From Liolophura sinensis (lineage: Eukaryota > Mollusca > Polyplacophora > Chitonida > Chitonidae), in NCBI RefSeq assembly GCF_032854445.1, contig NC_088298.1, positions 13,815,504-13,879,503 of the forward strand: a stretch of 64,000 nucleotides of DNA. Direction: 5' to 3'. Made by a program: the position numbers and the translations under genes. Within the stretch, counting starts at the first letter, position 1; every line of letters begins with the position of its first letter. The notes beneath the pieces are model-generated. The model had not been told where the DNA came from. It searched no databases and worked only from the letters and a program-made list of their open reading frames with translations. This document shows, piece by piece, positions 11,462-23,744 of this stretch.

Positions 11462-12837
11462 AGTTTTGAAATAAAGTAAGAACGGCAAGCTTCGATCCTC
11501 AATGTTGATATTTTGAGAAGTTTCCTATCACGATTAACTCTTCCTCAGTCACAAAACTTTTCAGCACTGAAGAATCACATCCATAAAAAAGCCTTAACCA
11601 TGAACAAAGATTAAGAGAATGACTTGGCACAAAGTGCTGCACACATACAATGTATCTACCATCCTTCTCCTCGTCATTCATTCCGAAGCGATGATCAATT
11701 TACACTGGTCATTTCCTGCTAATGTTTCAGGCTTCACGTCATTCTTAATTCTTTTACACACTGTGAGAAGACGTCTTACCGAATCGGGTTATCTCAAAGG
11801 TCTGCAAAACGGCAGTTAAGTTTTAATATATAAAAAAAATATAGCAAAGAGAGGAAAACCAGCGCAGTATGATAGTTAGTAAATTGCCACATGCAACCGG
11901 TGAAATATGGTTTCTTGTCAGTTTACCACAGTGAGAGTTTTTATTTTAGCTGTTCATGTAAGTGCTCACGTGGCAGAAACTTACATTCACTGTAGCACCG
12001 TGGCCTAAGCAGAAATGGGTAAAACAAATCATCACGGGAGCGAGAATTGACATTTGGAACATTTAAAAAAACCCACAAAATCATGCCTCAAATCAGGGAG
12101 ATTATTTTGTCTTTTGTCTCCGTTTACAGGAGCGCGTGCAGAAGTGCGGAGTAATTTAAGGATGTGATGTGGGTCATTTGTCCTCCAGACCAAAGCGCAA
12201 ATTTCTGGACAGGATGAAATATATGCCACACAAAACGAATTTAACTTCAGATCTGCCTGTAATGGCTAAAATCTGGGTGAACTTTTTTACACTATCATCT
12301 ACACAATTAAAACTGAGCAGGAGTTAAGTGTTTACAAACATTATTGTCAAGTGAAGACCTCGAGACATTGTGAGAACGCCGGCTGAAATGCATACCAGAC
12401 TAAGAACATCAAAAACCTTAACTTCAGCTGCATTCTTACGTAACAATAAAAGATGAAACTGATAAAAGAATTTCTCAAAGTATCTAAGGCTATACAGTCA
12501 ACATGTCTCAGTTAAATTCACGAACAGTAAAATAAAATCGTTCGGGGCGTGTGTAGATTTTTATTGACTGATTTTTTCAGTGAACTGTCCCTGAGCGAAT
12601 CAAGTAGTTCTCAACATTGTAGGTGAACGATGAGATACGATATTTATCCCACCCGCTTTATCCCATGTTCTAGGTCACTTTCATGGGATGAATGTGCATG
12701 TCTTCAGAAGAAGATGGACAAATTGTTGAATTGCTTTTTTAGTGTCTTACTCTTTTACTTTATTGTACATGCAATCTATGTTAATATACCAGCTGGCTGA
12801 ATCGACCCTGAAGCAAAGAAACCAAATAGCTAGCGTA
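11462..12837. other. No gene recognised
   Basis: Unassigned AT-rich sequence with short open frames lacking domains. Confidence 0.4.
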
Positions 12838-13535
12838 ATGGTGATACAGTCACCGTGGTGACACAGACGCCACGCTGATACAGACGCCATGCGGATTTAC
12901 CACAATGGTGATGACATCATGGGTGATACAGACACCACGCTGATTCAGACGCCGCGCTGACACAGACGCCACGCTGATACAAACGCCATGGTGATACATA
13001 CGCCACGGTGATACAGACGCCACGCTGATACAACGTCATGCTGATAGAGCACCATGCTGATACAGGATAATGGTGATACAGACATCATGGTGATACAGAC
13101 CTCACGCTGATACAGACGCCACGCTGATACAGGCGCAATGCTGATACAGCACCATGCTGATTCAGATATCATGCTGATACAGACATCATGCTGATACAGG
13201 CATCATGCTGATACAGACGTCATGTTGATACAGACGTTATGCTGATACAGACGCCATGCTGATACAGACTCCACGATGATACAGGCATCATGCTGATACA
13301 GACACCGCTCTGTTACAGACATCACGTTGATACAGAGGCCACACTGCTTTAGACATCATGCTGATACAGGGATCATGTTGATTCAGACGCCATGCTGATA
13401 CAGACGCCATGCTGAAAGACGCCATGCTGATACAGACGCCATGCTGATAGACGCCATGCTGAATACAGACGCTATGCTGATAAAGATATTATGCTGATAC
13501 AGGGCAACATGCTGACACAAACATGCTGACCGATG
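12838..13535. repeat. 17-bp minisatellite (GCCATGCTGATACAGAC)
   Basis: About 40 tandem units of GCCATGCTGATACAGAC with many variants (CATGGTGATACAG, CACGCTGATACAG, CATCATGCTGATACAG) over about 700 bp. The unit is not a multiple of three, and the Trp-Arg-Leu and Ser-Ala-Trp rich minus-strand frames inside it are artefacts. It ends about 150 bp before tandem unit A. Confidence 0.95.
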
Positions 13536-14474
13536 CTCACACAAGTAACTAAGAGTAAGAGCAAATCCTGCACCTCTTCGCAATATACCTCATTTAAGGT
13601 TTTAGTTCTAATTGTTCCTGCAAATGTTTAAATAGTATCACTTCATACAGCGCTATCAAATAGGCTTTAGTAGATTTAGGAAATGAAAAGTATTTATCTT
13701 TTATCAATAAAGTTTGATAGACGCGGCGTGATGTGGCTTTGAGCCCACAACTCCATTTGTCATAGTACTAGACACTGATGGCAAAAGCTATTAATCCACT
13801 TGTACGCTTCTATACATGCAGGCCCCAAAAAGTTGATGCTGACTTAAGTCTCTCTGCCATTGTAACTGTCATTGATTCTTTTTTGCCGAAATCCAATAAG
13901 ATGTTTTGAAGTTAATCCGCCATTTTTTTTGTCTTTCAGACATCGTCAACCTTGAGTCGCTTTTCTCCACATGGATTTACTACCCATTCCGTCAAGTGTG
14001 TTCATGCGGTATCAGCACTTCCCCTTTTTTGTCACTGGGCGTGTTTTCCTAAGTAAAAACTGGTGACTACCTTGTTTAACAGGAAAGTTTGAAAAACAGA
14101 ATACTGTGCAAATGTGGAGTATTGTGTGTCCGGGTGTGCAATTATCATCAATTACTCAGAAAGTGTACAAGTAAAATTACCATTTCAAGGAACTTCCTTT
14201 AAAGAACCTCGTGAGATTTTTTCGTGAGTTGCAGATTAGTAACTTTCCAGCTCGTTGACATTATTTTGTCTTTTATCTCAACGTGTCTAAGAGTCAGCAA
14301 GGAAGAGTGGACGTCTCTCCTGCAGTAAGAATGGTAGGCATGCTCCGTCATTTCAATCCTTCATAGTCTTATTCCAACGCATAAATCCACACTGGTTGCG
14401 TTCTTCTTGCTAAAGGAAAACAGTAGCGTTAATATCGGTGATTTCAATCACAACGAAGCAATGCGTGGCCATAT

Positions 14475-14522
14475 GAAATATTCCTAGTGCGGTGTAAAAG
14501 CCTTATCAAATAAGCAGATGAA
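14475..14522 (+). mobile_element. Ancestral S1-like tail fragment in unit A
   Basis: GAAATATTCCTAGTGCGGTG, then AAAAGCCTTATCAAATAAGC. It matches the S1 tail and has equivalents at the same place in unit C (25,688-25,735) and, more decayed, in unit B (about 19,665-19,710). The insertion therefore predates the segmental duplication. Confidence 0.6.
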
Positions 14523-15051
14523 ACAGAGTACATATACATGACCAGATCTTCATTTACCTTTCGATGATTTTTTTCTTATTCTCCACGGTTTTAGAATGTC
14601 AGATGTATAAGCTATTAAAGTCCGTGGCATCATAACGTTAAGATCTTTGTGCTCCTAAAAATCGGGAAGCCGATTTAGCACGGATTAATTACGTTATTGC
14701 GGACTCTGAAAGTTACGTTTCATCAGTAAGGTCTAACATATATTTTGTTCTGTTGCCATACTCTATTCTCTAGAAATGAATTTTTAATATTATATAATAT
14801 TATTGAAGATTAGGTGTAGTTGTGGTATGGTCTGGGCTTTTCTCTGAAAATATTTAAAGCACTGATGCTGGATGGATTTCTTTTTGGCAGAATAAATTCT
14901 TTCGGACAGAGAGAATATAACGCTGAGCAAGGCGTCAGAATTCTGGTACTCATTTCAAAAGCCTCTTTGCAAGGTTTCTCTGATCAATGATGTAATGGTT
15001 GTGACGTGTGTTCTACCTTTTGCATGATCATGCTGGGAATGTTCGGACAGT

Positions 15052-15171
15052 CCCCCCCCCCCCCCCCCGGGAGAGAATACACTCAGTAAGCTCCTTGCCT
15101 TTCCTACATAGATGAGAGTATTTCATGTACTTGAGCATTTCGTCGACCCCTCGCACCCCCCCCCCCCCCCC
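15052..15171. repeat. Two poly-C runs (17 and 16 C)
   Basis: Uninterrupted C runs at 15,052-15,068 and 15,156-15,171, 87 bp apart, in unit A only. A third 17-C run is at 16,670-16,686. The equivalent places in B and C have none. Such runs can form i-motif or G-quadruplex structures and are also prone to length error in sequencing. Confidence 0.9.
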
Positions 15172-15558
15172 ACACCACCCAACCACACCCCACGATTGTA
15201 CATACATCACTGCACAGGAGATTCTGCGTAGGTAGACAGTGGAAACACCTCCTCAGTTTTTTCTAATATTGACATGCCCCTTTTACCACTTTTGAGTCTA
15301 CGAGAAGGCGTATTAGTAAACGTCAAAACAGTGTTGAACGTCTTTGCTTAATACATTCAGCCGTTGTATTAAGGCGACTCCTGTTTCTGAGTGCAACTTA
15401 GCAACAGGCGACAGATGCGACTTTCGTAGGCAACGGTGTCATGGGTTATTGTGCAAAAGTGATATTTTCTACTCTTGCGTCATTAATAATGCTGTTTTGT
15501 GTGAACAGCCAAAGTGACAATTCTATACTGAACGGTAAAATTTGAGGAACATAATTAA

Positions 15559-15839
15559 ACATAAGCGTCATGTCCGACATTCGTATACCATTCGTAGTCC
15601 GTAAAGGGCGTTCCGAGTCGATAATCGCAAGATCCATTTCCAAAAAAACGTTTAACACTAGCTCCCAAAGACAAAGGTATGTAAGAAATTTGTACAAATA
15701 GGAAATAAAGCCTGTAACACAAGAGAAAAGCGGTCAGCAGTTTTCAATGATACTGGGCAGACGATGGATATTCCAAGCATGAATTCCATATCAAAGTTGA
15801 AATTCGTAGTCCATGTATGAGTTCCAGGGCAAATAACAA
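15559..15839 (+). repeat. R1 interspersed repeat inserted in unit A
   Basis: Unit A reads GAACATAATTAA, then this R1 copy, then GGCTGAATGGATTGG. Unit C reads GAACATAATTAAGGCTGTG without the insert and B reads ACAAAATTAAGGCCGAATTG. R1 is thus a discrete inserted segment of about 275 bp here. Its body matches 3,643-3,914 closely. A weak A/T-rich duplication (ATAATTAA and ATAACAA) may flank it. Confidence 0.88.
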
Positions 15840-16669
15840 GGCTGAATGGATTGGCTAAAGTGTTCAATATCGTGTTTTAGTATCTTCATATTTTCACCGT
15901 CGAAATTTATAGCTGGCCTGCTTTGTGTCTCAGATATCAAAATTGTCTTCTTGAAATTCATGTTAAATATGTAGCCGCATGAGGAAATAAAACCTATAAA
16001 ACAAAACATTTTTGATTTTGCAATTGATTAAGCAAGTTGAGTTTTTTACCAAGCTTCATTTTATTCCCAGAATAATGTACGTTAATGTAGCTATTTTGAT
16101 GGTACCCTATATTTGAAACTCACAATATTGGTATTGAAAGGCAAAAATGTGACGAGCTAATTTTTTACTAAAGCTGATTAAACCTATATTGCAAACTTAA
16201 TGTGAAGGACAGTGTTATGTTTTACCTTTTGTTTCTAAAAAATAGGTTTTTACACCAATCAAGATAAAGTAAAATCGGTCACTTCTGGAAAGATATAAAT
16301 GACGTTTCCATTACGAGTGCTGAGTTTGCTTCAGTCGCAATTAATCTAATATGAAGATATCGTGACTCCAAAAGGATGAATTGGTTCAGCACACGTCTTC
16401 AAAAGCCATCAAAGCACCCTCATATAAATCAAAGACGTCATTTTCTCAGTGGCAATTCTTTGTTTTCTAATTGACCAATTATTCAATTTTTTCTAAGTCA
16501 AAGCCGCGATGTCCAAGAAAAAAACGGAAAGATCCGTTTTTTTGTGTTTTTTTTATTTTTTTTTTTGCAGTTGAAAGTAAAATATATAAACAGGAACCAT
16601 CTGTGACAGTGTCACTGGGGACCAGAACGGTTCCTTCAGGGCTCTACCTAACAAAGACACCAGATATTA

Positions 16670-16686
16670 CCCCCCCCCCCCCCCCC
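16670..16686. repeat. Poly-C run, 17 C
   Basis: Third long C run of unit A, following CACCAGATATTA. Confidence 0.9.
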
Positions 16687-16869
16687 GCCACCCTTCCACC
16701 CCTCAATTATTCAATTATTTCAGTTATTCAATATTAAAGCCGCAACAACCAAAGGAACTGAATAATACGTTTCTTGGAATTATTTTAACAGCCGTGAGTA
16801 AAACTCAGGAGGAAGGAATTGTGCAATGTAAACAGGAACTGTTTGTTTTTACGCTTGAGATTTGACGTT

Positions 16870-17008
16870 CCTTTCGCCTGTATCACGACGGTGTCGTCGA
16901 GGACCAGTAGGTTTTCTTTTCGCCTGTATCATGACGGTGTCGTCGAGGACCAGTAGGTTTTCTTTTCGCCTGTATCATGACTGTGTCGTCGAGGACCAGT
17001 ACGGTTCA
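16870..17008. repeat. 46-bp tandem repeat, three copies
   Basis: TTTCGCCTGTATCA.GACGG followed by TGTCGTCGAGGACCAGTA recurs at 16,872, 16,918 and 16,964. Unit C has a single diverged copy near 27,930 (TTGTATCATGAAGGTGTCGT), so the array expanded in A after duplication. The nearby ACGGTTC and GGGCTCTACCTAACAAAGAC pieces occur both before (16,628) and after it. Confidence 0.9.
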
Positions 17009-19279
17009 TTCGGGGCTCTACCTAACAAAGACACTAAAACAACAGATATGACACAGATACACACCCCATCTCCCACAACCCACCCTCTCGGTAACTGTGT
17101 GCTGACAGTCAATCAGGACAGTCCGTCATTCTGGGATCCAATTAAAGTATTTCCAAGATTGATCAAGATTAAGATAGTTAAGGTTTAGGTTTTGTGTTCA
17201 ACGAAGCTAGGTAATTTACTGAACAAAAGTAATATAGATGCCCCTATATGTTAACAAGGTGCATTAAGCATGAAGGTGCATTAATTTGATAACTGTAGCC
17301 TTTTGGACAACTTCAGATCGTTACCCTAATATTGTCTCAGTTCCTATTGCCGGTCAAAGACGTTAAGGACAGAATAATGGTAATTCAAGGAAAGGAAAAT
17401 GAAAATAATGAATGAATAATTGCTTATGTCTGCCGAAGACACGCAATGTACAGAATGGTCGATTAACTTTCATTCTTTTACAGAATCTTGTACACAACAC
17501 TTCCAATTGAACATAGGAAAAAACTGTATATCAATAGCAGTTTTTGTCACAGATGTTCAGTTTGCTGACTCACGCGGTTTTATATGTAAATTAGAAATTT
17601 TTTACCAGATTATATATTTAACGTTTTTTACAGTCTGGGTGGCCTCTGTTGCCCAATTCAAACCTTGATAATTTAAAATTAGGTTAACATTTGCTGAAGG
17701 TGCTTTCTAATACAGTGGCTTTTTCACGTTTATTTATAGTATTTTGTCTTACTTCCCTTCAAATGAACGATCAGTTATATGCTCATTGTTGAACAGGAAA
17801 CCGTTAAAACTGCAGGTCTATGCAAAATTGATTTTTTCGCTCTTTGGAGAAGTAATTGCCAGTATTCAGTGAGACACTAAGACGAATATTAACATTAACA
17901 ATGGTTCTCGTTTAAGTAATAAGGACTTGTAAATGGCATTCCCTCTTGACACGCTGAGTAAAAAATTAAAACTGATGAATCACCTTCTACACGTTTGAAT
18001 ATTTTTATGCAGCTGTTGAGAAATTTATTATGGCCGAAGTAATCCATTAACTACAAAGTAAGAGAATGTAAAACAGTCATGTGAGGATGTTTTTTTATAC
18101 CACAACAACGATAGGACTGTGTTGCGGGACGATGTCTCTAATCTCTTTTTGGCATGTTTAGCTGATGTGTACTGCTACACTGCACTCAGACAATTTTATT
18201 TTACTTGTCTTTAACAGTTGACGGCCGCACGGCAGTGGGATAGCCGAGGTTCTAGATCGGTTATTCCAAAGGTGTTAGATCGGAACTGAGTCATGCCAAG
18301 ATGGTGATGAGATGGCGGTGAACAAAATGTGACAGACCGAGTTGTGTGAATGCGCTGGGCGTCGTATGTTGTGCCTTTGGCGGGGCGATCGCGGGAAGCA
18401 GAATTATACATACGTCTGCAGGGATCTAAGCTTCGAAACAAACATTCCAAGGCACCCTGACAGGTTTCGGTCAAAACGACTGCTTTAAAGTTCTGACAGA
18501 CGCAGTGTGGTCTGGCTTTGAACTTGAAACGCCCTTTGTTATAGTGCTGGAAACTGCTGACAAAAACTATTAACCCGGTTGTTCCCTTCTCTAAAGACGG
18601 GTTAAAAAAAAACAGACGCTGACATAAGTGTCTACTACTTCTCATTTAGTTCACTGATGCAAAACTCTTCCATCCGAATCCCACTTGTAACTGCCATTGA
18701 CTCTTTTTTTTTGCCGAAATTCAATAAGATATTTTAAAGTTAATCTGCCATGTTTTCCTCAGACGTCATCAAGCTTGAGTCGCTTTACTTCCAGCATTGA
18801 TTTACTATTCATTTTATGATCCTCTAGGTAAAAACCGATGACTGGTTCGTTTAACAGGAAATTTTGGCAAACAAAAATCTGTCCAAATGGAGAGTTTTGT
18901 ATGTCCGGGTCTACAGTTTACATCAATCAATGAGAAACTCAAGAAGTAAACTTAATACCATTTTAAGGAACCTCCTTGAGTGTCATTCAACTGGTAAATA
19001 TGTTAATCATAGTTCTGAATTTTCGAAAATGATATCAGAGGCCCTGTGGTTGGTAATTTTTTTATTTTCATTAAACACGTCATTCAAGAACTAAAGCTAA
19101 TGAATCGTATTAAGCAAGCGTGGAGTGTTTTGACGAAACAGTCCATGGACTACTCTTCGTCCATCTCGCTGATATCTGTCTTTTGAAACTCAATGTGTCA
19201 AAGTTTCTACGATGAAACTGAACGTCTTCATTCAAGACAGGTAAGACAGGTCGCACTCATCCAGCGTATGTAACCACAC

Positions 19280-19534
19280 ATCACTCCTTCAGTGGCCTCC
19301 GTGGCCGAGGGGGTTAGCACGCCAATGACCCAGGAGCCCCTCACCAATGCGGTGAGTTCAAGTCCAGCTCAGGCTGACTTCCCCTCCTGCTGTAAGGGAG
19401 GTCTGTTAGCAACCTATGGATGGTCGTGGCTTTCCCCCGGGCTCTGCCCGATTTCCTCCCACCGTCTCCGTCGTATACGTGAAATATGCTTGAAACACCA
19501 ATCAAATTTAATACATAAATAAATCACTCCTTCA
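19280..19534 (+). mobile_element. S1 SINE in unit B, with target-site duplication
   Basis: The head begins GTGGCCTCCGTGGCCGAGG at about 19,292. The body has the S1 order (ATGACCCAGGAGCCCCTCAC, GAGTTCAAGTCCAGC, GATGGTCGTGG, CCGGGCTCTGCC) and ends in CACCAATCAAATTTAATACA. The 12-bp repeat ATCACTCCTTCA flanks it at 19,280-19,291 and 19,523-19,534. It is not in units A or C. Confidence 0.93.
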
Positions 19535-20336
19535 AACCCCACTACCACTTAGCACGCATCACTCAACACAGAAAAGTATATTAGTTGCGTTCTAATTGGT
19601 AAAGGAAAACAGTATCCTTACTATGGGAGACTTCTATCTCAACGAAGCAGTGGGTCGATATGATGGTGAAATATTTCAGAGTGCACCATGCAAGGCTAAT
19701 CAAGTAATCACATAAAAAAGAGAAATCTACATGATCAGATCTTGATTTACTTTCACATGAACTTTTGCCCTTTTCTCCGTAGAGTTTTAGAATGTCGAAT
19801 GTTTCGTGTTCCCATGATCGGGACACAGGCTTAATTGCATTTGTACAAACAAAAGTTGCGTTTTATCAGTAACATTTCGTATACTACGCTCCCATACTTT
19901 TTTCTGCAGTGAAATGGACTTCTTGTATTATATATGATTACACAAGATCCAGGATGGTTGTGGCATGGGCTACGATTTTCTGTAACAATATTTAAAGCAC
20001 TGATGATGGAAATCGATTTTTTTTTCTGCAGAGTAAAAGCTTTCGTAACATACAGAATATAACACTGGGCATGGCGTCACCATTCTTGGACTCATTTAAA
20101 AAGCTTCTTTGCAAGGTGTCTCTGAATAAGGATGTAATGGTTTGGCAGAGAGAACCGGGACATGAGTTCTACTTTTTGCGGGATCACATTGGGAATGTTT
20201 GGAAAGTCTCATCAGATTGTTTCGTGTAGCTGAGCAGTTCACCTTTCCCCGCCACTGGCCATATTCCCGTACTTTTTCAGTACATCACTGAATTGAAGAT
20301 TGTGATGAGATACCCAGTGGAAACACCTAGTCAGGG

Positions 20337-20374
20337 ACTACCACTTATGGTAATCTGCCATAAATCGTGGTAGT
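20337..20374. repeat. Hairpin at the edge of the B-specific segment
   Basis: ACTACCAC and TTATGG pair with CCATAA and GTGGTAGT around a 7-nt loop, with a 3-nt bulge. The hairpin sits where B stops matching A and C. On the minus strand it is followed after six bases by CTAG, as in Helitron 3' ends, but no matching 5' end was found. Confidence 0.75.
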
Positions 20375-21139
20375 ACATCTAAAGTAAAAGTCTTGTTGAA
20401 AAATGGTTGTCAACGTAACATCCAGTCAACCGCACGATTCTAACCTAACACAACTGTTCAAACGCTATTAAAGAAGTCAGCATATGTGGTAGGAGGAAGT
20501 TCATAACAACATAACTCTCCGATGCCTGGTAGGCTTTTCTAAATCAAGTAATAGCATACACCTTCTACCTACATTATCATATTTACTTCCTCTTAGAATA
20601 CTGATTAAAGTGAATACAGAAGTAACGTTCAACTCTACAGCTTCTGTGCGACCCCTTGTGATCCGTGCATGCCAGCTCATGTCCTATTTTCGACTTTATA
20701 CACCAGTCAGAACAGTTCCGAATCTTCCTAAAGTTAAAGTGCTTGCACAGGGGTGTTGATTTAACTATTACATCCTACCACTATACTAAATCGCATCCAA
20801 GATATTTAATTACGCGAAAGCAGTTAAAGATTTTGAGATGTCTGATTATACTTCTGGTAGATACAGTTGTGACTGTGAATCGTCAGACTTTACTTACCAT
20901 CCATATAAACTGGTAACCTTCCCTGGAGGTAAATGTGAGCGTTAATAAGAAAATTGCCATTTCGGTGATAGGAAACTTTGCCAAAAAGGGTGTAAACAAG
21001 GAAGGTAGAACCTTCAGTCCTTGACATTTGGCTTCAGCTATTAAAGAAAAAGGTTGTGTATGCAACCCACGCTGTTAAGACTGATGCTCATGGGACAGTC
21101 AAAAAAGTTATGAAGTTCTGAGAAAATATTTTACTGCTC

Positions 21140-21452
21140 TTTGCGGACAAAACTCCTAATAGTATAACATTTGAGGATAAAGCTCCTTATACTATAACAT
21201 TTGCAGACAAAGCTCCATATAGTATGACATTTGCAGACAAAGCTCCATATAGTATGACATTTGCGGACAAAGCTCCATATACTATAACATTTGCGGTCAA
21301 AGCTCCATACAGTATGACATTTGCGGACAAAGCTCCATATAGTATGACATTTGCGGACAAAGTTCCTTATAGTATAACATTTGCAGACAACCCTCCGTAT
21401 AGCATAACATTTGCGCACAAACCTCCTTATAGTATGACATTTGGGGGCAAGA
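21140..21452. repeat. 30-bp minisatellite, about 10 copies
   Basis: Tandem units of about AAAGCTCCATATAGTATGAC plus ATTTGCGGAC, with A/G and CC/AC variants. Thirty is a multiple of three, so both strands stay open. The plus strand reads a 10-residue repeat (MTFADKAPYS) and the minus strand a CYTIRSFVRK-like repeat. It has no upstream gene signals and abuts an S1 SINE, so I regard it as a non-coding minisatellite. Confidence 0.95.
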
Positions 21453-21496
21453 ATTATTACCATTAGGTTCAACATCACTGCAACATCACCGTATTC

Positions 21497-21787
21497 TATA
21501 TCGACCAAGGGGCCTCCGTGGCTCAGTTTGTTAGCGCGCTATCGCAGCGTAATGACCCAGGAGTCTCTCACCAATCCGGTGGCTGTGAGTTCAAGTCCAT
21601 CTCATGCTGGCTTCCTCTCCGGTCGTACGTGGGAAGGTCTGTCAGCAACCTGCAGATGGTCGTGGGTTTCCCCCCGGGCTATGCCCTGTTTCCACCCACC
21701 ATAATGCTGGCCGCCGTCGTTTAAGTGAAATATTCTTGAGTACGGCGTAAAACACCAATCAAATAAATAAATAAATATAACGACCAA
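21497..21787 (+). mobile_element. S1 SINE in unit B, near-complete
   Basis: The best-preserved S1 in the window. GGGGCCTCCGTGGCTCAG is at 21,509, box-A-like TGGCTCAGTTTG, box-B-like GAGTTCAAGTCC, then GCTGGCTTCCTCTCCGG, GGTCGTGGGTTTCCCCC, CATAATGCTGGCCGCCGTCG, ATATTCTTGAGTACGGCG and a (AAAT)n tail. The direct repeat TATA(T/A)CGACCAA flanks it at 21,497-21,508 and 21,776-21,787 with one mismatch. Confidence 0.95.
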
Positions 21788-23134
21788 TACTCTGGAGGAA
21801 CTATTTAAAAAAACAAAAAAGTATATCTGTACCGTCCCTTAACACCGATATACAACAATTTCTCATATACAACGATTCCAAAAAAGCATAAATCGGCATG
21901 CAAAGCTCATTTTATTGCGGGATCGAAAGCTGTACCACCAATGTTGTATCTACTATCCTAACGAAGACACCAGAAGAAGTGTGGTCATTTTGGAAAAAGT
22001 AGTGTTGAGCAATTGCAAAACATTCTGGTGTCAGCTTTATGTGGTTTCTTAAAACTCCAAGCCTCTCACTCAAGAACCATACGCTCAAATACACGTACTA
22101 TATAAAGGAAATCTCCCCTTGGGATTCTCCACTCTCTTTACTACTGACATTCCTCACACAGGTTTAATGAATAGAATGTCATCATTTAATTGTATCGGTG
22201 TTTATTTCTCGGTACACCTTAATATCAACGCACGACAGTCTCCACTGGGTATAGGGAAGGGTGTTCTGTGTTGTCGTGAATAATCAAACACTTTTGCCTG
22301 TGTCATTAATAGCGAATGGAAGATTTCTCCTCTTAACGGCAACATTTATGGAACAAAATTAAGGCCGAATTGATTGGCTGAAGTAGTCGACGTCATTGTT
22401 TTAGGAGATATGCGCTGGATTTATTCAAATTTGTCCTCTGGGAATGCATGGTGGTAGTTTTCGACTACTTTAGAGTGTAGACTCATGAGGAAATATCTTA
22501 TAGAAACAGTTCTGATCAGGACAAATAGGGATAAAAACATATGGCAAACTGAAGCGGTAGAGTAGTGTTCTTTTCTACCTTTCCTTTAAGAAAAGGTTAG
22601 AGCAGTATTGTTTTTATACCTATCAACAGCAAATAAAATCAGTCACTTCTGGAGAGACATAAATGAGGTTTCCATTAGGCATGGAGAGTTTGATTCAGTA
22701 ACAATTAATCTGATCTGGAAAAAACGTGACTACAAAAGAATGAATTGGTTCACCACACACCTTCAAAGCATCCTCAAAACATCATTTTCTCAGCGGCGTT
22801 TCTGTGTTTTCCAGCTGACCAATTATTCAAAGTCATAACATCCACAGAAACTGAATAAACGGTGTCTATATTAAAATAGTTTTGGCGAATGCGCTCTCAT
22901 TGTGGAACAGGAAACCATGGGAAAATACGGTCTATGGAAACTTGATTTCTTCACTCGTTGGCAAGAAATTGCGGTCATTCAGTAAAACACTAAAACCAAT
23001 ATTAAAAATCGCAAGGATTCTTGTTCAAGCAGTTAATACTCTATTCCCATAATTTTCTTATCTTGTAAATCTCATTCGTTGTCTTCACGTTTAGTAAAAA
23101 CCAAAATTATTGAAACTCTTTTTTCATGCACTGC

Positions 23135-23415
23135 TAAGGCATTGCCGGGGCCGCCGTGGCCAAGGGGTTAGCACGGAAACGCTGCGCAATGACCCAGGAG
23201 CCTCGCACCAATGCGGTCGCAGTGAGTCCAGCTCATGCTGGCTTACTTTACGGCCGTACGTTCGAAGGTCTGCCAGGAACCTGCGGATGGTCGTGGGCTT
23301 TCCTCGGCCTGTGCCCGGTTCCTCTCACCATAATGCTGGGCGCCGTCGTATAAGTGAAATATTCTTAAGTACGGCGTAAAACACTAATCAAATAAATAAG
23401 TAATAAGGCCTTGCC
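23135..23415 (+). mobile_element. S1 SINE in unit B with empty sites in A and C
   Basis: The head GGGGCCGCCGTGGCCAAGGG is at about 23,147 and the tail AATCAAATAAATAAGTAA ends at 23,403. The repeat TAAGGC(A/C)TTGCC flanks it at 23,135-23,146 and 23,404-23,415. Unit C reads GAGGCATTGGTTACGGCTGAAG at 28,950 with no SINE and unit A has the uninterrupted equivalent near 18,015-18,035, so the insertion followed the duplication. Confidence 0.93.
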
Positions 23416-23744
23416 TACGGCTAAAGATATACATTGACTTAAAGTAAGTTGATGTAAAACAGTCATGTGATGATGTTTTTGCACAACTACAACAACAACA
23501 CAGTGTTAAGGGTTGATATCTCTCAATTTCTTAAGTTGTCTTAACACTGATAATTGACACCTGTGTTGCAAAGGCAGAGAGGTTAAACTGGTGATACCTT
23601 AGGCGTCAGATCGGACCTGAGTCAGTCCATGATTGGTGGTGAGACGGCGGTCAGTGAAATGTGACAGACAGAGTGTGTTGTGTGTTGTGCCTTTATCATA
23701 AAATTCCAGTGAGGAAGAACTATAAATGTGTGCGCAGGAATCTT

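Larger units (their letters stand above)
13690..18150 (+). repeat. Tandem segmental duplication, unit A
   Basis: First of three long direct repeats. Anchors shared in order with B and C include TTGCCGAAAT near 13,880 (B 18,711; C 24,954), TTTAACAGGAAA at about 14,080, the 'TTTGCAAGG' block at about 14,970 (B 20,110; C 26,190) and 'GAGGAAATAAAACCTATAAA' at 15,980 (C 27,400). 'GACCAATTATTCAA' at 16,470 (B 22,820; C 27,785) and 'GAAGTAATCCATTAACT' at 18,040 (C 28,970) follow. A lacks the first few hundred bases present in B, C and D. Unit-specific insertions are an R1 repeat (15,559-15,839), three poly-C runs and a 46-bp array. No reading frame is conserved between units, so I do not infer duplicated genes. 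Confidence 0.88.
18150..23560 (+). repeat. Tandem segmental duplication, unit B
   Basis: Second unit, directly following A. It is the most diverged of the three: between about 20,345 and 22,190 the sequence is B-specific and replaces roughly 110 bp of A and C. Homology then resumes (TTTATTTCTCGGTACACC near 22,200; GTGTCATTAATAGCG near 22,300). B carries three S1 SINEs that are missing from the equivalent places in A and C, plus a 30-bp array. A minus-strand frame of 144 codons at 18,211-18,645 lies in the unit start. It shares about 30 similarly read residues with a frame in unit C, but I see no domain. Confidence 0.87.

Noticed and set aside
12945-13583. Trp/Arg-rich minus-strand frames
   Set aside because: They are translations of the 17-bp minisatellite.
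18211-18645. 144-codon minus-strand frame as a gene
   Set aside because: It lies in the duplicated unit start. Only about 30 residues read similarly in unit C, indels break the frame in D, and no domain is seen.
21131-21508. Repeat-protein gene on either strand of the 30-bp array
   Set aside because: Open frames on both strands follow from a 30-bp unit without stops; the array sits next to a SINE and no gene signals flank it.
21441-21787. Short proteins within S1 SINE copies (also at 2.1, 19.3, 23.1, 27.0, 31.3 and 58.6 kb)
   Set aside because: The same frames recur in every S1 copy because the SINE consensus lacks stops; S1 is a non-coding pol III-type element.
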